This document shows positions 1 to 13,419 of a stretch of 64,000 bases of DNA, piece after piece. Origin of the DNA: Gordionus sp. m RMFG-2023 (Eukaryota; Nematomorpha; Gordioida; Chordodea; Parachordodidae); assembly GCF_954871325.1 (NCBI RefSeq), contig NC_088776.1, positions 325,671 through 389,670 of the forward strand. Reading direction: 5' to 3'. Below the pieces are notes generated by a model. It was not told the DNA's origin and did no database searches. It saw only the letters and a program-made list of their open reading frames with translations. A program made the translations under genes and the position numbers. Position 1 is the stretch's first letter. Each line of letters starts with the position of its first letter.

Positions 1-1204
1 CTTTTCTTTCTAGTTTGTCATTATCATCTTCTTTTATCTCTTCTATATTTACAGTGTTTACTTTATTTGTATATCGTGATTGATTATTGTCGTTGTTATG
101 ATATTTACAATTGCACATTTGACTTGTTCCTCGATTTCCAAAATTATGATTATCGTTATATCTTTGAATACATCTTGAATCGTTATAATGTCTGTTATAT
201 CTGTAATTATAATCATTATTAAATCTATTATTATTATAGTCATTTTTATTATAACTAGCTCTATTATCATATCTCGAAGAATTATTGTATAATCCTGGGT
301 AATTTGCCCTAACGTTATTGTAGTTACCCGCATTATAGTTCTGATGTCTAGGTTGTAATTATTTCCCTGATAATTATTTCTTTGAAAGTTGTTGTTTCTC
401 GTAGTCCATAGTTGTCTGTTATCGTTATCCGATCGTGGATTATGTCTATCGTCGTATCTGACCACCTGTTTGTTTTCTTCAACTTTCATGCCTCTTTGTT
501 TTTCCAAATGTTTTACGCTTGTTTCTTCTTCAGTCTTTTCACTTAAAGAAATGTTTTCAACTTTAGCTATTATATTTTCTTTTAATTCTGTCTCCTCAAA
601 ATCATCTCTTAAACTAAAGACTTCTGCTAACGTAATATTCTCTTTCAACGTAATTTTCTGCCTGATACTTCTGCTATTTGATGAATATTTTATTTTTTTA
701 ATGACTCTACTATCGCTTAACGAACATTCATTTTGTAAAATACATAATCTACTTACCCAATTGATGTAACTTACATTTTTACCTAGTACAGCTGCATTGA
801 ATAATAACAATTTCAAACTTGTAGATTTCCTCGGGTGTAATAACCTAAATTTTTCAATCAATATCGATGGATTGATGAAATCGGTAGGTGAACATATCGT
901 TTTGAGCTTGATGTATTCTTCGTCTGGTAGTCTTCTTGTGAAGGATCCTGCTTTTTCGATATCAGAGATCTGAGCATCGTTGAATATGTCTTCGAAACGA
1001 CTTAGAAAAACATCGCCATTACCTGTGTATGTTGGAAATTCAATATTAATATTAACGTTATTATTTGAGATCTGTTTCATAATTTATAATTTACAATATC
1101 CTTGAATTTTTCTATTTTATAGTATTGGATTTTATAAAAAATTTTAAGAAGTTAATTTATATTTAATATTTTAGAAAATTTTAATTTAGGATACGCTGCC
1201 ACCA
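1..1204 (-). mobile_element. Ty3/Gypsy element, 5' part (Gag), runs off left edge
   Basis: Minus-strand copy of the same LTR family as its right-hand neighbour. It holds a primer-binding site (reverse complement at 1189-1204, TGGTGGCAGCGTATCC on the minus strand), an untranslated leader and an Asn/Arg/Tyr-rich Gag region (about 58-1080). The pieces match the plus copy at 1557-2760 almost base for base, in inverted orientation. The LTR touching its primer site (1205-1556) is oriented for the other element. Only the left part of the body is in the window, so protease and polymerase cannot be judged. It is a fossil and looks broken, with at least one or two breaks. Confidence 0.85.
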
Positions 1205-1556
1205 TGACACTCATGTATTTTATCTTAACTTTAAAAAATTGTTTTTTACATCCTTAAGCTATTTATGGCGTAACTTAAAATATTTCAAATGTAATAAGAA
1301 TTGTTTTTTTCTTTTTGTTAAAAACAACTTTTATATTTTAAAAAATCAATTTGCTTATAAACTAAAATTTTATATTTTATATTATATAAATCAATTTACT
1401 TAAAAAACGAATGTTCAATTTTATATTTTAACTTTAAAAAGATCAATTTGATATAAACGACATTCAAATTATATTTTTTTAAATTCAAATATCAATAAAT
1501 TGACTTAAAACTTATATTCTTGAAGTCTGCACCATTGGAAAAAATTAGAAATTTCA
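1205..1556 (+). repeat. LTR shared by two head-to-head elements
   Basis: A 352-bp LTR (TG...CA) is flanked on the left by the reverse complement of the primer-binding site (1189-1204) and on the right by the same site in plus orientation (1557-1572). It serves as 5' LTR of the plus-strand element and as spacer of a palindrome whose arms extend at least 1.2 kb each way. Confidence 0.85.
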
Positions 1557-4500
1557 TGGTGGCAGCGTATCCTAAATTAAAATTTTCTAAAATATTAAAT
1601 ATAAATTAACTTCTTAAAATTTTTATAAAACCCAATACTATAAAATAGAAAAATTCAAGGATATTGTAAATTATAAATTATGAAATAGACCTCAAATAAT
1701 AACGTTAATATTAATATTGAATTTCCAACATACACAGGTAATGGCGATGTTTTTCTAAGTCGTTTCGAAGACATATTCAACGATGCTCAGATCTCTGATA
1801 TCGAAAAAGCAGGATCCTTCACAAGACTACCAGACGAAGAATACATCAAGCTCAAATCGATATGTTCACCTACCGATTTCATCAATCCATCGATATTGAT
1901 TGAAAATTTTAGGTTATTACACCCGAGGAAATCTACAAGTTCGAAATTGTTATTATTCAATGCAGCAAAGTTACATCAATTGGGTAAGTAGATTATGTAT
2001 TTTACAAAATGAATGTTCGTTAAGCGATATTAGAGTCATTGAAAAAGTAAAAATTTCATCAAATAGCAGAAGTATCAGGCAGAAAATTACGTTGAAAGAG
2101 AATATTACGTTAGCAGAAGTCTTTAGTTTAAGAGATGATTTTGAGGAGACAGAATTAAAAGAAAATATAATAGCTAAAGTTGAAAACATTTCTTTAAGTG
2201 AAAAGACTGAAGAAGAAACAAGCGTAAAACATTTGGAAAAACAAAGAGGCATGAAAGTTGAAGAAAACAAACAGGTGGTCAGATACGACGATAGACATAA
2301 TCCACGATCGAATAACGATAACAGACAACTATGGACTACGAGAAACAACAACTTTCAAAGAAATAATTATCAGGGAAATAATTACAACCCTAGACATCAG
2401 AACTATAATGCGGGTAACTACAATAACGTTAGGGCAAATTACCCAGGATTATACAATAATTCTTCGAGATATGATAATAGAGCTAGTTATAATAAAAATG
2501 ACTATAATAATAATAGATTTAATAATGATTATAATTACAGATATAGCAGACATTATAACGATTCAAGATGTATTCAAAGATATAACGATAATCATAATAT
2601 TGGAAATCGAGGAACAAGTCAAATGTGCAATTGTAAATATCATAACAACGACAATAATCAATCACGATATACAAATAAAGTAAACACTGTAAATATAGAA
2701 GAGATAAAAGAAGATGATAATGACAAACTAGAAAGAAAAGAATATAATTTATACAATTTAGACATAAACAATATGGATGCCGATAATAATTACACAGCTA
2801 ACGATGCTTATAAGGTCATGGTATATTTGAACGACATGCCTATTTTGATGCAGATTGATACCGGATCAAGGTATAGTATCCTACCGATGTATGTTGCAAA
2901 AGAGATTGGTATCAAAATATTAAATAAATCAGACACAAAATTAACTGGTTATGATGGGAGAACAATAAAGGTGTTAGGAACTGTCCAAGTAAAGGCGAAG
3001 TTCGAAGACAAAACCCAAACATTAGATGCTTATGTTGTCCAGAGTGACAAGGTTCCACTTTTGGGTAGGACATGGATAGCAGTCTTTAGAAATATACTAG
3101 ATAGATTTGTAAACTTAGTCGAAGAAGATTATGACAATACTATTCAAGAACTGATCAAACAATGCGAGTCAAAACTTAGCAAGAAACCAATACTACGCAA
3201 TTATGTCAAACTACATCTAAAACAAGGTGCTACACCGAAAATCATACCTCCCAGGCGTGTACCTTATTCAAGAATTGACTTGGTTACAAAAGAACTACAG
3301 AAGTGGATAAGCGACAAAATAATCGAACCTGTTGAAATGGGCCTCCTCTCACTCCTGTTGTCAAGAGCGATGGTTCACTTCGGCTATGTGCTGACTTCAA
3401 GAATACTATTTGCGTTAGAGGATTTCAAGTACCCAATTCCACGCATCAATGACCTTATAGCAAAGTTATCGAAAGGCAAGAAATTTACAAAGATCGACTT
3501 TAAAAATGCATTTCTTCAAGTTCCAATACACAAAGAATCAAGAGATTTTCTCACTATTTCAGGTTTACAAGACTTCCGTTTGGATTAAAAACTTCGTCAG
3601 CAATATTTCAACAAACTATGGACAATATTTTCGGGAACATGAAAGACGTCGTGTTTTATATTGATGACTTATTGATTACTGGGGAGGACGATGAAACTCA
3701 CGTGAACAACATAAAAATGGTATTTGACAAAATATCAAAGTATGGGCTTACACCAAACTTCACAAAAAGTATATTTTTGAAGAAAAAACTACGGTTTCTA
3801 GGTCACGATATAGACGACAATGGAATCCATCCGAACGCAGATAAAATAAAGGCTATTTCTAATATGCTTGGGTTGGCAACTTTTTTGGGGATGGCGAGCT
3901 ATTATCGAAAATTTCTGTGCAATTTTGCTGACATCGCCGATCCCTTATACAAAATAGTAAATAAAGACAAGTGGTCATGGGATAGTACACATCAAGAAAG
4001 CTTTGATTACCTAAAAAAACTCATAAGCAGTCCGCCTACGTTAAATTTTTATAACCCGGATCTACCAGTGGGCATTGCAACTGATGCTTCAAAGAAAGGT
4101 TTAGGCGCAGTCTTATTTCATATTGAGGGTGATGGCAAAGAAAAACCCATCGCTTTCGCGTCAAGAGCACTATTGAAATCAGAGTTAAATTATACCAATA
4201 TCGAAAGAGAAGCTTTGTCGGTAATTTACGCGGTTAAAAAATTCCAGGAGTATTTAATAGGCACAAGATTTGTAGTAATTACCGACCACAAGCCACTCGT
4301 GTATATATTTACGAAGGGACTCAAGGACAATTCTTCCATATCAATGCGACTCCAAAAATGGAACTTGGCTATGGGAGCGCATGACTTTAGGATAGTTCAC
4401 AGACCCAGGAAACGAAATATTGTACCAGACTGTTTGTCCAGATTACCACTAATGAATACAGAAGAGATGGTACAAAAGTTAGATGACGAAATAATTGATG

Positions 4501-5932
4501 ACAATTTTTGAGACACACCAATAAATTTTGAAAGAATAGTTAAAGAAACTAATATTGATCAAGAACTAATGGAAGTAATCAACGATATAAGGAATCATGA
4601 GCAGATAAAGAACAAAACGTGAGTTTAATCAAAGGTTGCCTTTTTAAAGAGAATAGGATCATAATACCGAAAGGTATGAGAAAAGAGATTTTGCAAGAGT
4701 TGCATAATGGGCATCTCGGTGCTGGAAAAACAAAATCATTAGCGAGAGAGTATCTGTGGTGGCCTGGTTTAAATGCAGAAATAGATCAGGAGGTAAAGAA
4801 TTGCGATGCTTGCAATAAATACGCAGACAATCCTCATAATATTCAAAACCCATGGGAAACAGCAACGAAAGTATTCGAGCGCATACACATAGACTTTGCA
4901 GAGTTCAAAGATAATAATTTTATGGTGTGTTGACGCCTTCAGCAAATTTCCTATTATAAGGAGAATGAGAAACACAACTAAGGAATCAACGATTAAAGAA
5001 TTAATGAAAATAATATGTTTATTTGGTATACCTAATAGAATAGTCAGTGATAATGGAACTAACTTTACCAGTAAATTATTTAAGAAATTTTGCGAAGATC
5101 ACGAAATCCACTTACTCACCGCACCTCACCACCAACAGTCCAATGGGAGCGTATGATTAGATCAATGAAAATAAAAAGGAATATGGAAAATAATAATAAA
5201 ATTGACGTAGACATAGCTTTAGAAAAGTTTCTTTTTAATTATCGTAATACACCCAACGCAACGACCAACAAAATACCAAGCGAAGTAATGTTCTCCAGAA
5301 TGATTAGGACAAAATGGGAGTTGATAAAACCGAGGGATGAAAGAGATCATATACTAAATCGCAAGATATCAATAGATAGGGATATAGAAATAGGAGACAG
5401 CATATGGTATAAAACTTTTAAGGATAATAATTGGGAAAAAGGTACAATAATGCGCAAAAACGGAAATTTGTTGTATGAGATAGATACTGGGAACAAAATT
5501 ATAAAAAGACACTTGGACCAAATAAAAAAAAGATCAACTAATGTTAAACCTTCTTCTAATGGTGCAACAGTTTTTAAAGCGAATGTTAATAATAATGCAT
5601 CACCTTATACATTGAATTTTAGAAGGGGAGGTGATCAACGAAGAAACCAAAATGTACAAGTGAATGATCAGAATCGCAACGTTCAAAGACCAGTTAGAAA
5701 TAGTGTGTTGCCTAGAAAATTTTATATAATGAATTAAATTTGATAATAAATTTTTTTTCTCTTCCTTATATTAAAACAAAATTAGTTTTTTTTGTGTGTG
5801 GAACTAAATTGATAAAACGTACAACAAAAAAAAGATCAACGAAGGGGTTAACGAGCAAGAATGACAAACGACAACAATTATAGACAGAGGGCAAATAAGA
5901 AATTTAAAAAAAAAGTGTGAAATGTTAAACAG

Positions 5933-6328
5933 TGACACTCATGTATTTTATCTTAACTTTAAAAAATTGTTTTTTTTTACATCCTTAAGCTATTTATGGC
6001 GTAACTTAAAATATTTCAAATATAATAAGAATTGTTTCTTTCTTTTTGTTAAAAACAACTTTTATATTTTAAAAAATCAATTTGCTTATAAACTAATATT
6101 AAATTTTATATTTGATAAATCAATTTACTTAAAAAACGAGTGTTCAATTTTATATTTTAACTTTAAAAAGATCAATTTATTAAAAATACATTAAATTAAA
6201 TTGTCAATATATATAGGAAACTATTTTGAGTTATGTGATCATTATATTTTTTAAATTTAAATATCAATAAATTGACTTAAAACTTATATTCTTGAAGTCT
6301 GCACCATTAGAAAAAATTAGAAATTTCA
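5933..6328 (+). repeat. 3' LTR of the plus-strand Gypsy element
   Basis: 396 bp, aligned along its length to the LTR at 1205-1556, with a few indels and a longer 3' middle section. It begins TGACACTCATG and ends AAATTTCA. Open frames inside it (for example 5922-6194) are by-products of its AT-rich sequence. Confidence 0.85.
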
Positions 6329-6889
6329 ATAAAAATACACATTATACATTCATACTTTCGTCCAAACAATAAAAAAAATTTCGAGACATGGGTTGAAATA
6401 ATAATAATTACTATTACAAACGAAATATTTTACAGTGTAAGTTACTTCTTTATAAATTTATTAACGTAATTCGTCATTTATTTTTAACACCCTAATCGTT
6501 ATCTATCATTATAAATTATGACATTTACATCAAAATTTGTAATCCCAGAGGAGACTAATTTTTTTTAAAGGGGGGGGGGGAAGGGAAGTGGGTTCTAGTT
6601 TTTATATTTGATTCGATTATGATTTAGGTTCTGGACTTAAATTCTGATTTCTGGATCATGTAATATTTAAGGATCTTCCTATTTTGCAATTGATGCCAAT
6701 CAATATCGTTTTCTAGAATTATATATTGGAAAATGATTGGCGTTACTGAGAGAATATACAAAAGAATTTTTTTACCAAGATATTTAAATAAATTAAGAAC
6801 TCCCGCTTAAATTATATTTGAGATATTAAAAATTTAATAAAAAAAGAGATATCGCTGTTCTTTGTCACCATTCGCGGGTTTAAAATTTG
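6329..6889. other. AT-rich spacer with poly-G run
   Basis: No gene recognised. It holds a G10 run near 6570 in a purine-rich patch (6560-6595) resembling the G-rich end of ZMYM1-type hAT elements, but no matching second end was found. PIGK ends just to the right. Confidence 0.5.
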
Positions 6890-9800
6890 TCAAATGAGTT
6901 CCTCGTTAAGCGACAGGTAATATAATAATTCTTGCGGTCCTGGGAGAAAAATTATTTGACGATTGCTGCCGAAAAAATTAGTAACGGGAACCTTTTTGAG
7001 TTCGGTCGGATATAGATCGGTTCTATTGCCAACAGTTGAACCGCATTTTCGCTTCGGACATGCTTTAAACTCGAATATTATTTAAATCGTTCTTTCGTTA
7101 TTGGAATACCAAATTAAAAGCAAAAATATCTATTTATCTTTCTTTCTTTCGCGAAAAGAAAAGAAAGATTTAGAGAAAATAGAAAAAGAAAAAATCTTAT
7201 ATTTTTATTTAATATTTCAAAAAAAACAGAATTAAAATTTCATTTTTTAAAAAAAAAATTAATTAATTAAATATAAAAATTCACAATTCTTTATTCGGTA
7301 TCTTTACTTAACCTAACCCTAAGAAGGTAATTATATATATATAAAAAAAATTCTTTTTTTTACTAATTGATGCATCGTGGCCTTAGAATTGGGTTCAACT
7401 TTCTCGAGGAATTGAAGAATGTAATAAGTAAAACGATCGATAACGTAAACGCCTATAGATGAATCTATATGATGCTTTACATTTTGTGCATATATATTTA
7501 CATTTAAAAATATATAAATCGCGATTAGTGTTGTTAAACTGCTCGTTTTGAGCCTATTTCTTAAAAACGGCTAACTCAATATTTAATCCAGAAAAAATAT
7601 TACGCAAGACTGAAGATTTTCGCTCATAGAAGAGGAACGAAGGTTTAGACGTATCTTATCGAAACCTCGAGGCGGCCTTAGGCAATATTATTCTAGCTAA
7701 AATATGCCGTTTAACAACACTAATCGCAATATTTAAAAGTGCCTTGAACGTTACTTGAAAGAGCAAAGGGTGTTACATTTTAAGTTACTTGCTATTCCAT
7801 TAAAAAAAACGATACTAAAGATTATACCAGATACAAAATCCGGTATCAAAGATTCTTTATTTAGATCGGGCCGGTTCTTTAAAAAATGTCGGGTTTTAAT
7901 CGGCTCTTTTTTTATGTTTAATTTTAAAAATAATTAAGATTTATAAGTCACAATGTGTTTTTTTCAAAAAAAATAATATAATAATCAGCTGTGAATTGCC
8001 GGTTAGTGGTCATATTAAATCATAAATAAGCTTTTGTAAGGTCAATAATAAAAATGTGTCGTTATTCGATTCGAAGTTTATGATACGAATATCGAATTAT
8101 TCGATGTTTTTTCGGAGGGGTATAAGCAAATATTTTTACAAAAAAAAAGATAAATATTTGAATATAATATTTTTTACGGATAAGGAATCTTCTCCAACAA
8201 GACTACTCGCAAATCCCAGAATATTCTCAGAATAAAAATGCTTGAACATAGAGGTTGCTTGGCATGTGTCAATCATGAAAAATAATTCGTTGTATCTATA
8301 AATTTTAAAAAAAAGTAGACAATATTGACACTCTATATCTATTTTTTGCTTCATCTATAAAGTAATCAATTAAAAAAACTCATAAAATAAAGTTATTAAT
8401 ATTCCTGGTGGGTTTCAAAGACGTTTAGATCAGCCTGCCTCTAAAAGATGGAGTAAAGAAGCGTCCCATCCCTAAGGCTCAATAATAAGATTGGCAAAAT
8501 AGATAATGATATCGCCTAGAAAGTTTTAGTACACTACATCCGAAAGAACTCGATGTGATATTTAACAAAAATATTGCTGCACCAGAATCTTCATTCTTGG
8601 AGGATGCCCCCAATAATTGAGAAAACCCCTGATGTCATTTTTCAAGTCAATCATTATTAATGAGCGGTGTTGTAACGAGTATAATTATATAAAACTTTCT
8701 GATACTAATTCTAATTTACTGTTCATAGAGGATGATCCGCCATGCCAATTTCCGTGATCTACACAGCGGATCTTCATTTTGGAGTCCTTCTATCCTTAAC
8801 AATTTCAACAATTTTAATGACTAAAAGTCCTTTTTATCAAATAAATACCGCCGTCGAGGTAGACAAGGTAGTTTTTTTTTTACAGTTGATATCATTTGAA
8901 TTAATACTATATCAAGTTAGGTATTACAAAATAATATGCATAATTTTGCAAATGATATCCTAAATGGCATTGTTCTTAGCTCGTGGAGAGTAAAGATGTA
9001 AAGATATTTTTGGTAGAATTGCACTGACCGATTATTTATAATGAAGAATTTTTAAAATAACAAAATATCTTTGAGGGTGCCATTTAGCAATAATTAGAGC
9101 AGTAGCGATGTTGTTGATTTGGTGATGTTATGCAACGAACAATTTGGTAGGAGAGTGAGAAGAGGAGACGTTTGTCGAGAAGAGGTCAACAGTGACGACG
9201 ATATATTGTTAAGCGTTATGTGGTTAGCAGGAAATGATAGGGGGGGGGGGTGGATGAGTAATGGATTTTGGAGTGAATGAGAGAAAATTCGTGAAACGAA
9301 GCCAGGCCAGAAGAATGGTGACAAAATTAATTTTTTGGGCTGGTGCCAGAATCGATTTTAGTTTATTTTTAAACATGTGACTGTTGCACGCTCAGGCCTG
9401 GCCCAGCCTGTCTTGGCTCATATATGTCAGTCATGAGGAGAGGTAAAAATGTGACTAGTTTTATAAGTTCTGAGGAGAGACCGTAGTGCAACGGACTGCA
9501 GATGCGTTTTAAAATGTCAAATTTTTCTGAATATTATGAGTATTTGTTTAAAATTAACCTCCTTTTTCCCCGCATCTGTTCGAACGCGTTTGCTATTTCC
9601 ACGTTAGTTATTTCTTCCGTATCCTGGAACTTTAAAAATCCATCGCCCCCATGTCCTTTTTATTAAAAAAAAACAGATGTTAGATTATAGTTTGTAAATG
9701 ATATCATGTTATTAGAGTACAAATAGCACCTTTTTTATACAAGAAAATACCTATAGGGTTGGGCCAATATCACCAATAATTTGAATTTTATTGATCGTAT

Positions 9801-12800
9801 GTTCCATGTCAAATCAAACACCTCTCATTCACCGCTGCTCATTTTTTTTTATAATTAAAATCTGTAAGCAAGTCACGTGTCCTAGTTAAAACCGAAATTT
9901 CAGAGGATTAGGGAACTAACCCTCTGTCATGTTAAATAGTTAGTCATTAAAAAACTAAATCAGTTCTTGAACCCATAATATTAATAACTGAGTCAATAAT
10001 TAATAATTATGAGAAAATATAAATATAATCCTTTTTTTTTAATTATGGGTTGTCTAGTGGATAATTTTAAATTAGAATTTCCAAATGAGTAGAAGCTCCA
10101 ATATATTCTCCTACCGGTTCATCATTTTTCTGATAATTTTTTTGTTTAAAGATATAGCTAAATTATGAAAAACACGCAGATAGAACTATATATGAATTCA
10201 ATGCAAGAAGCGTTTTTTTTAAAAAAAAAAATATTTAAAACCATTTTAGGATAAATATAATTAATTTGTGAGTAAGGAATTGACTAGTATGCCCAGTTTT
10301 ACCTCTTTGAATCTGGCATGAACTGGTCATGTTAGCGTCAATATGTTTTTACCGGAAATGGGTTACTTTTTTCAACTGTCCATCATTTTTTTTATGACGC
10401 ACGTTTTAATTTTTAAAAAATCTGGTTTTAACCGGAAATGTATTCCAGCCAGGTTTAGAATTCCCCATTTTATATAAATCGTGTGCAATTATTTTAACCT
10501 ATGAGTCATCTATGGGGAAAAAAAACTAATATAAATAAAATTAAGTTCAAAGGTTCGTGACAAAATTGCATGGAATTCATATGGCTAGGTATTCCAAAAC
10601 ATGGCGGAATATTATATCTGGTAGGATCGGATTTTTAAAATTTAAAAAAAAAATCATATTGCCATAAAAATAAACGCGTTATTCAAATAAAAAAAAAGGA
10701 AAAATTTGCAAATAAAAAATTAAACACATCTCTAAATAAATATATTTGTTGTATGTCTATCAGAGATCTGTAATGCCAGAAAATTTTCGGTCAGACCAAC
10801 CCAGAGCCATAAAATTCGATATATTTTCAATTTAATAGAAAATAAATTGTATATGTTTATTTATTTTTATTTGAAGAGTTGCCCAACTAAAAAATAAAAA
10901 TTAAACGTTATTCATATCATCCATCCAATTTGTAAAAAATGGTTGTTGTAACAACAAAAGAAAAAATAGATGGCCACATAGAAGAGATATTTTTATATTT
11001 CATATATTTTTTCAAAAATGTTATAATAATTCAACGTTATTTGAATAATATATTTGTTATACAAATAATATAGTGTATTTATATTTTAATATTATATAAA
11101 AGGTCAGTTAAATTGGATAATTGTATATTATATATATATATATATAAAAGAAAGAAGGAAAGGGAAAGAAAGAAAGAAAGAAAGAAAGAAAGGGAAAGAA
11201 AAAAAAATTGAGAATAAAAAGTTACCATTGACCATATATATATATATAAGGTTTCTCCAAGTTATAAAAGATATAAGAGCTTTAATTGACATTGGAATAA
11301 AAATTAGATATTGATATTAAAAATGTAATGTCCAAAAAAATTTACCAAAAAATAATTTTTATGGGTCCCCTCGAGACAGAACTCTTGTTGTTAAATCATA
11401 ATGAGCTGAGCCATACAAATTTCCAAAAAACTGTAATGAGTCAGGTAGGTTATAAAAGATTTAATGGACTACGTTGGGCAGCTTAAACTCTTAAAAGACT
11501 AAAATGGAGCAGGCCTTAATTATATTCATCCTATGTTAAAAAATTTTTACTAATAATTAGATATATTATTTTTTTAAATTGTATCCAGTAAATCTCTATA
11601 TGTGAGTATTATCAATTATTCTATAGAACCAATCAATCTCAATATTTAAGATTTGACAGTGGGAGCATTATGAATCATGGTGTTGATTAGGCCTATGTAA
11701 AACGAATACGAATCAAATAAAGAATTATTCGTATTCAATTCTTTTGAAGAAAATTGAAAAATTTACTATTCCTAAATATATCACTTGTAATAATGACGCG
11801 AATAAGAATGTTAAAGTGTCAGATTAGTTCAAAAGGATAGAATACGATTAATTTATTTGTATTAATTTTTGAATATGTCTCGTCTGCTAATTATTAAAAA
11901 TATATTTAGTATTTTATACATTATTTACAATAGTTTTTGAGAAAATTAAGCAACCACAGAGCTTCTATTCATTTTCAGAATCTAATTTTAAACTTTCTAC
12001 TAGACATAAGATGACAATGTAAGGAAAATTTTTGCTTTTTTACCCCATAATTATTAATTATTGACTTAGAAACATAAAACTTAATATTAAAATTGGCAGT
12101 TTTTAATAAATAATTATTTATTTAACACTGAAAAGAGTTTTAAAAAATGAGTTAATTTTTGTAATAAAAGTTAAAATTTTCTTTTTATTAAAACTAGAAC
12201 ACACACATGATTTTCACATAGAATTTCATTGAAATTAAAAAGAGTCACCTAAAAATATCATATTTCTTGCTCATTTGTCATGGAATGACATTCATTGATA
12301 CCAACCATATTAGCTTAATACCTGTATATTGAGTATCAGTATTTCTATATAATATTAATAACTTTGAAATTATAAAATTGATATTATATATAATAAAAAT
12401 ATTTTTATATCCACACAATTTGTATTTTTAATGGTATATTAATTGTAGTTAATGTTGAAATAATTGTAAATATATAATAAAACGAATGTAATGTATTAAA
12501 TTAGTCATTGAAAAATACCTGTCATATATAATAAGATATTGCTTCCTTCATCAGAGAGCAATTTTTTAGAGTTAGGTGTCCCAGGGAAATGTCTTCCTGT
12601 TAAAACTCTTATAAAATTTTCAACAGTCACCTAATTTGTTTTTAATAAAATTTTACCTTTTATAATATAAAATTTTACATCATTGCCTCTGTAATCAATT
12701 TCTACATCATCACCATATACATTTATATTTTGATTTTTATGATTATAAACAGTTCCTATATCAATAAATAACATTATTCTATTAAATATTTATATTCAAT

Positions 12801-13153
12801 GATTTTTACCTGGTTTAGGATTGCGAGGATTACAAGCAATATCATCAGCAACCATTAAAATTATATGACTATCAGGTATACCAAGGCGTTTAATACTTCT
12901 ATATATGGATAACACATTTGCTACATGCCTGTAATTAAACCATGATCTAGATGTCTCTACCAAAACTGCCCAGTTATTTGTATGCCTTTTCTTTTCTTCA
13001 TTCCAAGCTCGAATATTTTCTTCAAATTTTTTTATTCTAACAGTATCTTTGATATTTTCATTTGTCACTTTAGAAATATATAATATTAACAAGCCCTTAA
13101 TATATAGTAGAAAAATGAAATAAAAGTTATGTTATTACTAAAATGAGCTTCAT
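6890..13153 (-). CDS. PIGK: GPI-anchor transamidase catalytic subunit (PIGK/GPI8), 8 exons
   Basis: Cysteine protease of the C13 (legumain) family; in the ER lumen it cleaves the C-terminal signal of proprotein substrates and joins the new end to a GPI anchor. Exons (minus): 13139-13153, 12810-13095, 12679-12755, 12519-12630, 9559-9655, 8178-8295, 7364-7474, 6890-7069. All introns are GT-AG, phases agree throughout, and the joined frame is 996 nt (331 aa). Start ATG at 13153: the 15-nt first exon plus exon 2 gives a hydrophobic signal peptide ([13 protein letters not shown]). Conserved blocks: [40 protein letters not shown]. The catalytic His is H165 ([12 protein letters not shown]) and Cys is C207 ([10 protein letters not shown]), matching human His164 and Cys206. 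Oddities: introns of 43-54 bp beside ones of 0.7-2.9 kb, and the protein stops about 28 residues after the NFFG block without the C-terminal membrane helix of human and yeast enzymes. Confidence 0.93.
7475..8177 (-). other. PIGK intron 6, holding a MITE
   Basis: 703-bp GT-AG intron. About 200 bp of it is the hAT-type MITE at 7526-7722; the rest is AT-rich with no coding signal recognised. Confidence 0.8.
7526..7722. mobile_element. hAT-type MITE (TAGTGTTGTTAAAC family)
   Basis: Non-coding 197-bp element with inverted ends TAGTGTTGTTAAAC / GTTTAACAACACTA. It is flanked by 8-bp target duplications, ATCGCGAT (7518-7525) and ATCGCAAT (7723-7730), one mismatch. The 8-bp duplication and TAGTG-type end fit hAT. 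Related copies are at 43811-44140 and 44660-44851; all carry an inner GGCTCGTTTTGAGCC-like stretch next to the end. Confidence 0.88.
8296..9558 (-). other. PIGK intron 5
   Basis: 1263-bp intron between the Cys exon and the His exon. It contains a less AT-rich patch (8400-8990) and a G10 run at 9240 in a G/A-rich block. A 73-codon plus-strand frame at 8742-8963 matches no family I know and is probably chance or transposon debris. Confidence 0.6.
9656..12518 (-). other. PIGK intron 4 (2.9 kb)
   Basis: Long AT-rich intron without coding signal. It holds a (TA)n tract followed by a GAAA/GGAAA-type microsatellite (about 11135-11215), a second short (TA)n tract at 11235, and several runs of T and A. 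No complete mobile element was recognised. Confidence 0.6.
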
Positions 13154-13419
13154 TCCTCAAATAAATGAGGTAAGCCCAATAAGGGGTGCAAAATAATAAA
13201 TATCGAGCTACTACTCAACTAACCAAATCCTGTATACATCGGTGAGCACGTAATTCTTTCGTGGAATCACAAATCATTTCATTTAATATAACTGTAAACA
13301 ATCCGAAAAACTTTTCAAATTGGAAAAATCTCTATTAAACTGTACCAATTTCACCATTAAAATACCTAACAATAAAAATATATAATTATCCAAACGTATT
13401 AAAACTTCAATCTCTTCAG

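Larger units (their letters stand above)
1205..6328 (+). mobile_element. Ty3/Gypsy LTR retrotransposon (fossil)
   Basis: The 5' LTR is 1205-1556 and the 3' LTR 5933-6328; both start TGACACTC and end in ATTTCA. The primer-binding site is TGGTGGCAGCGTATCC at 1557-1572. Parts in order: Gag (about 1680-2690, Asn/Tyr/Arg-rich, without a clear zinc knuckle), aspartic protease (about 2800-3080, IDTGSRYS), reverse transcriptase (about 3170-3850, YIDD active-site box), RNase H (about 4070-4450), integrase zinc-binding and core regions (about 4620-5160) and a basic tail to about 5737. The order protease-RT-RNase H-integrase is that of Ty3/Gypsy. The two LTRs differ by several indels, so the copy is not recent. 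It is broken, with several breaks. No target duplication is seen because the left LTR abuts the inverted neighbour. Confidence 0.92.

Noticed and set aside
8742-8963. 73-codon frame in PIGK intron 5
   Set aside because: No recognisable domain, no splice context, and it lies opposite a well-supported gene's intron.
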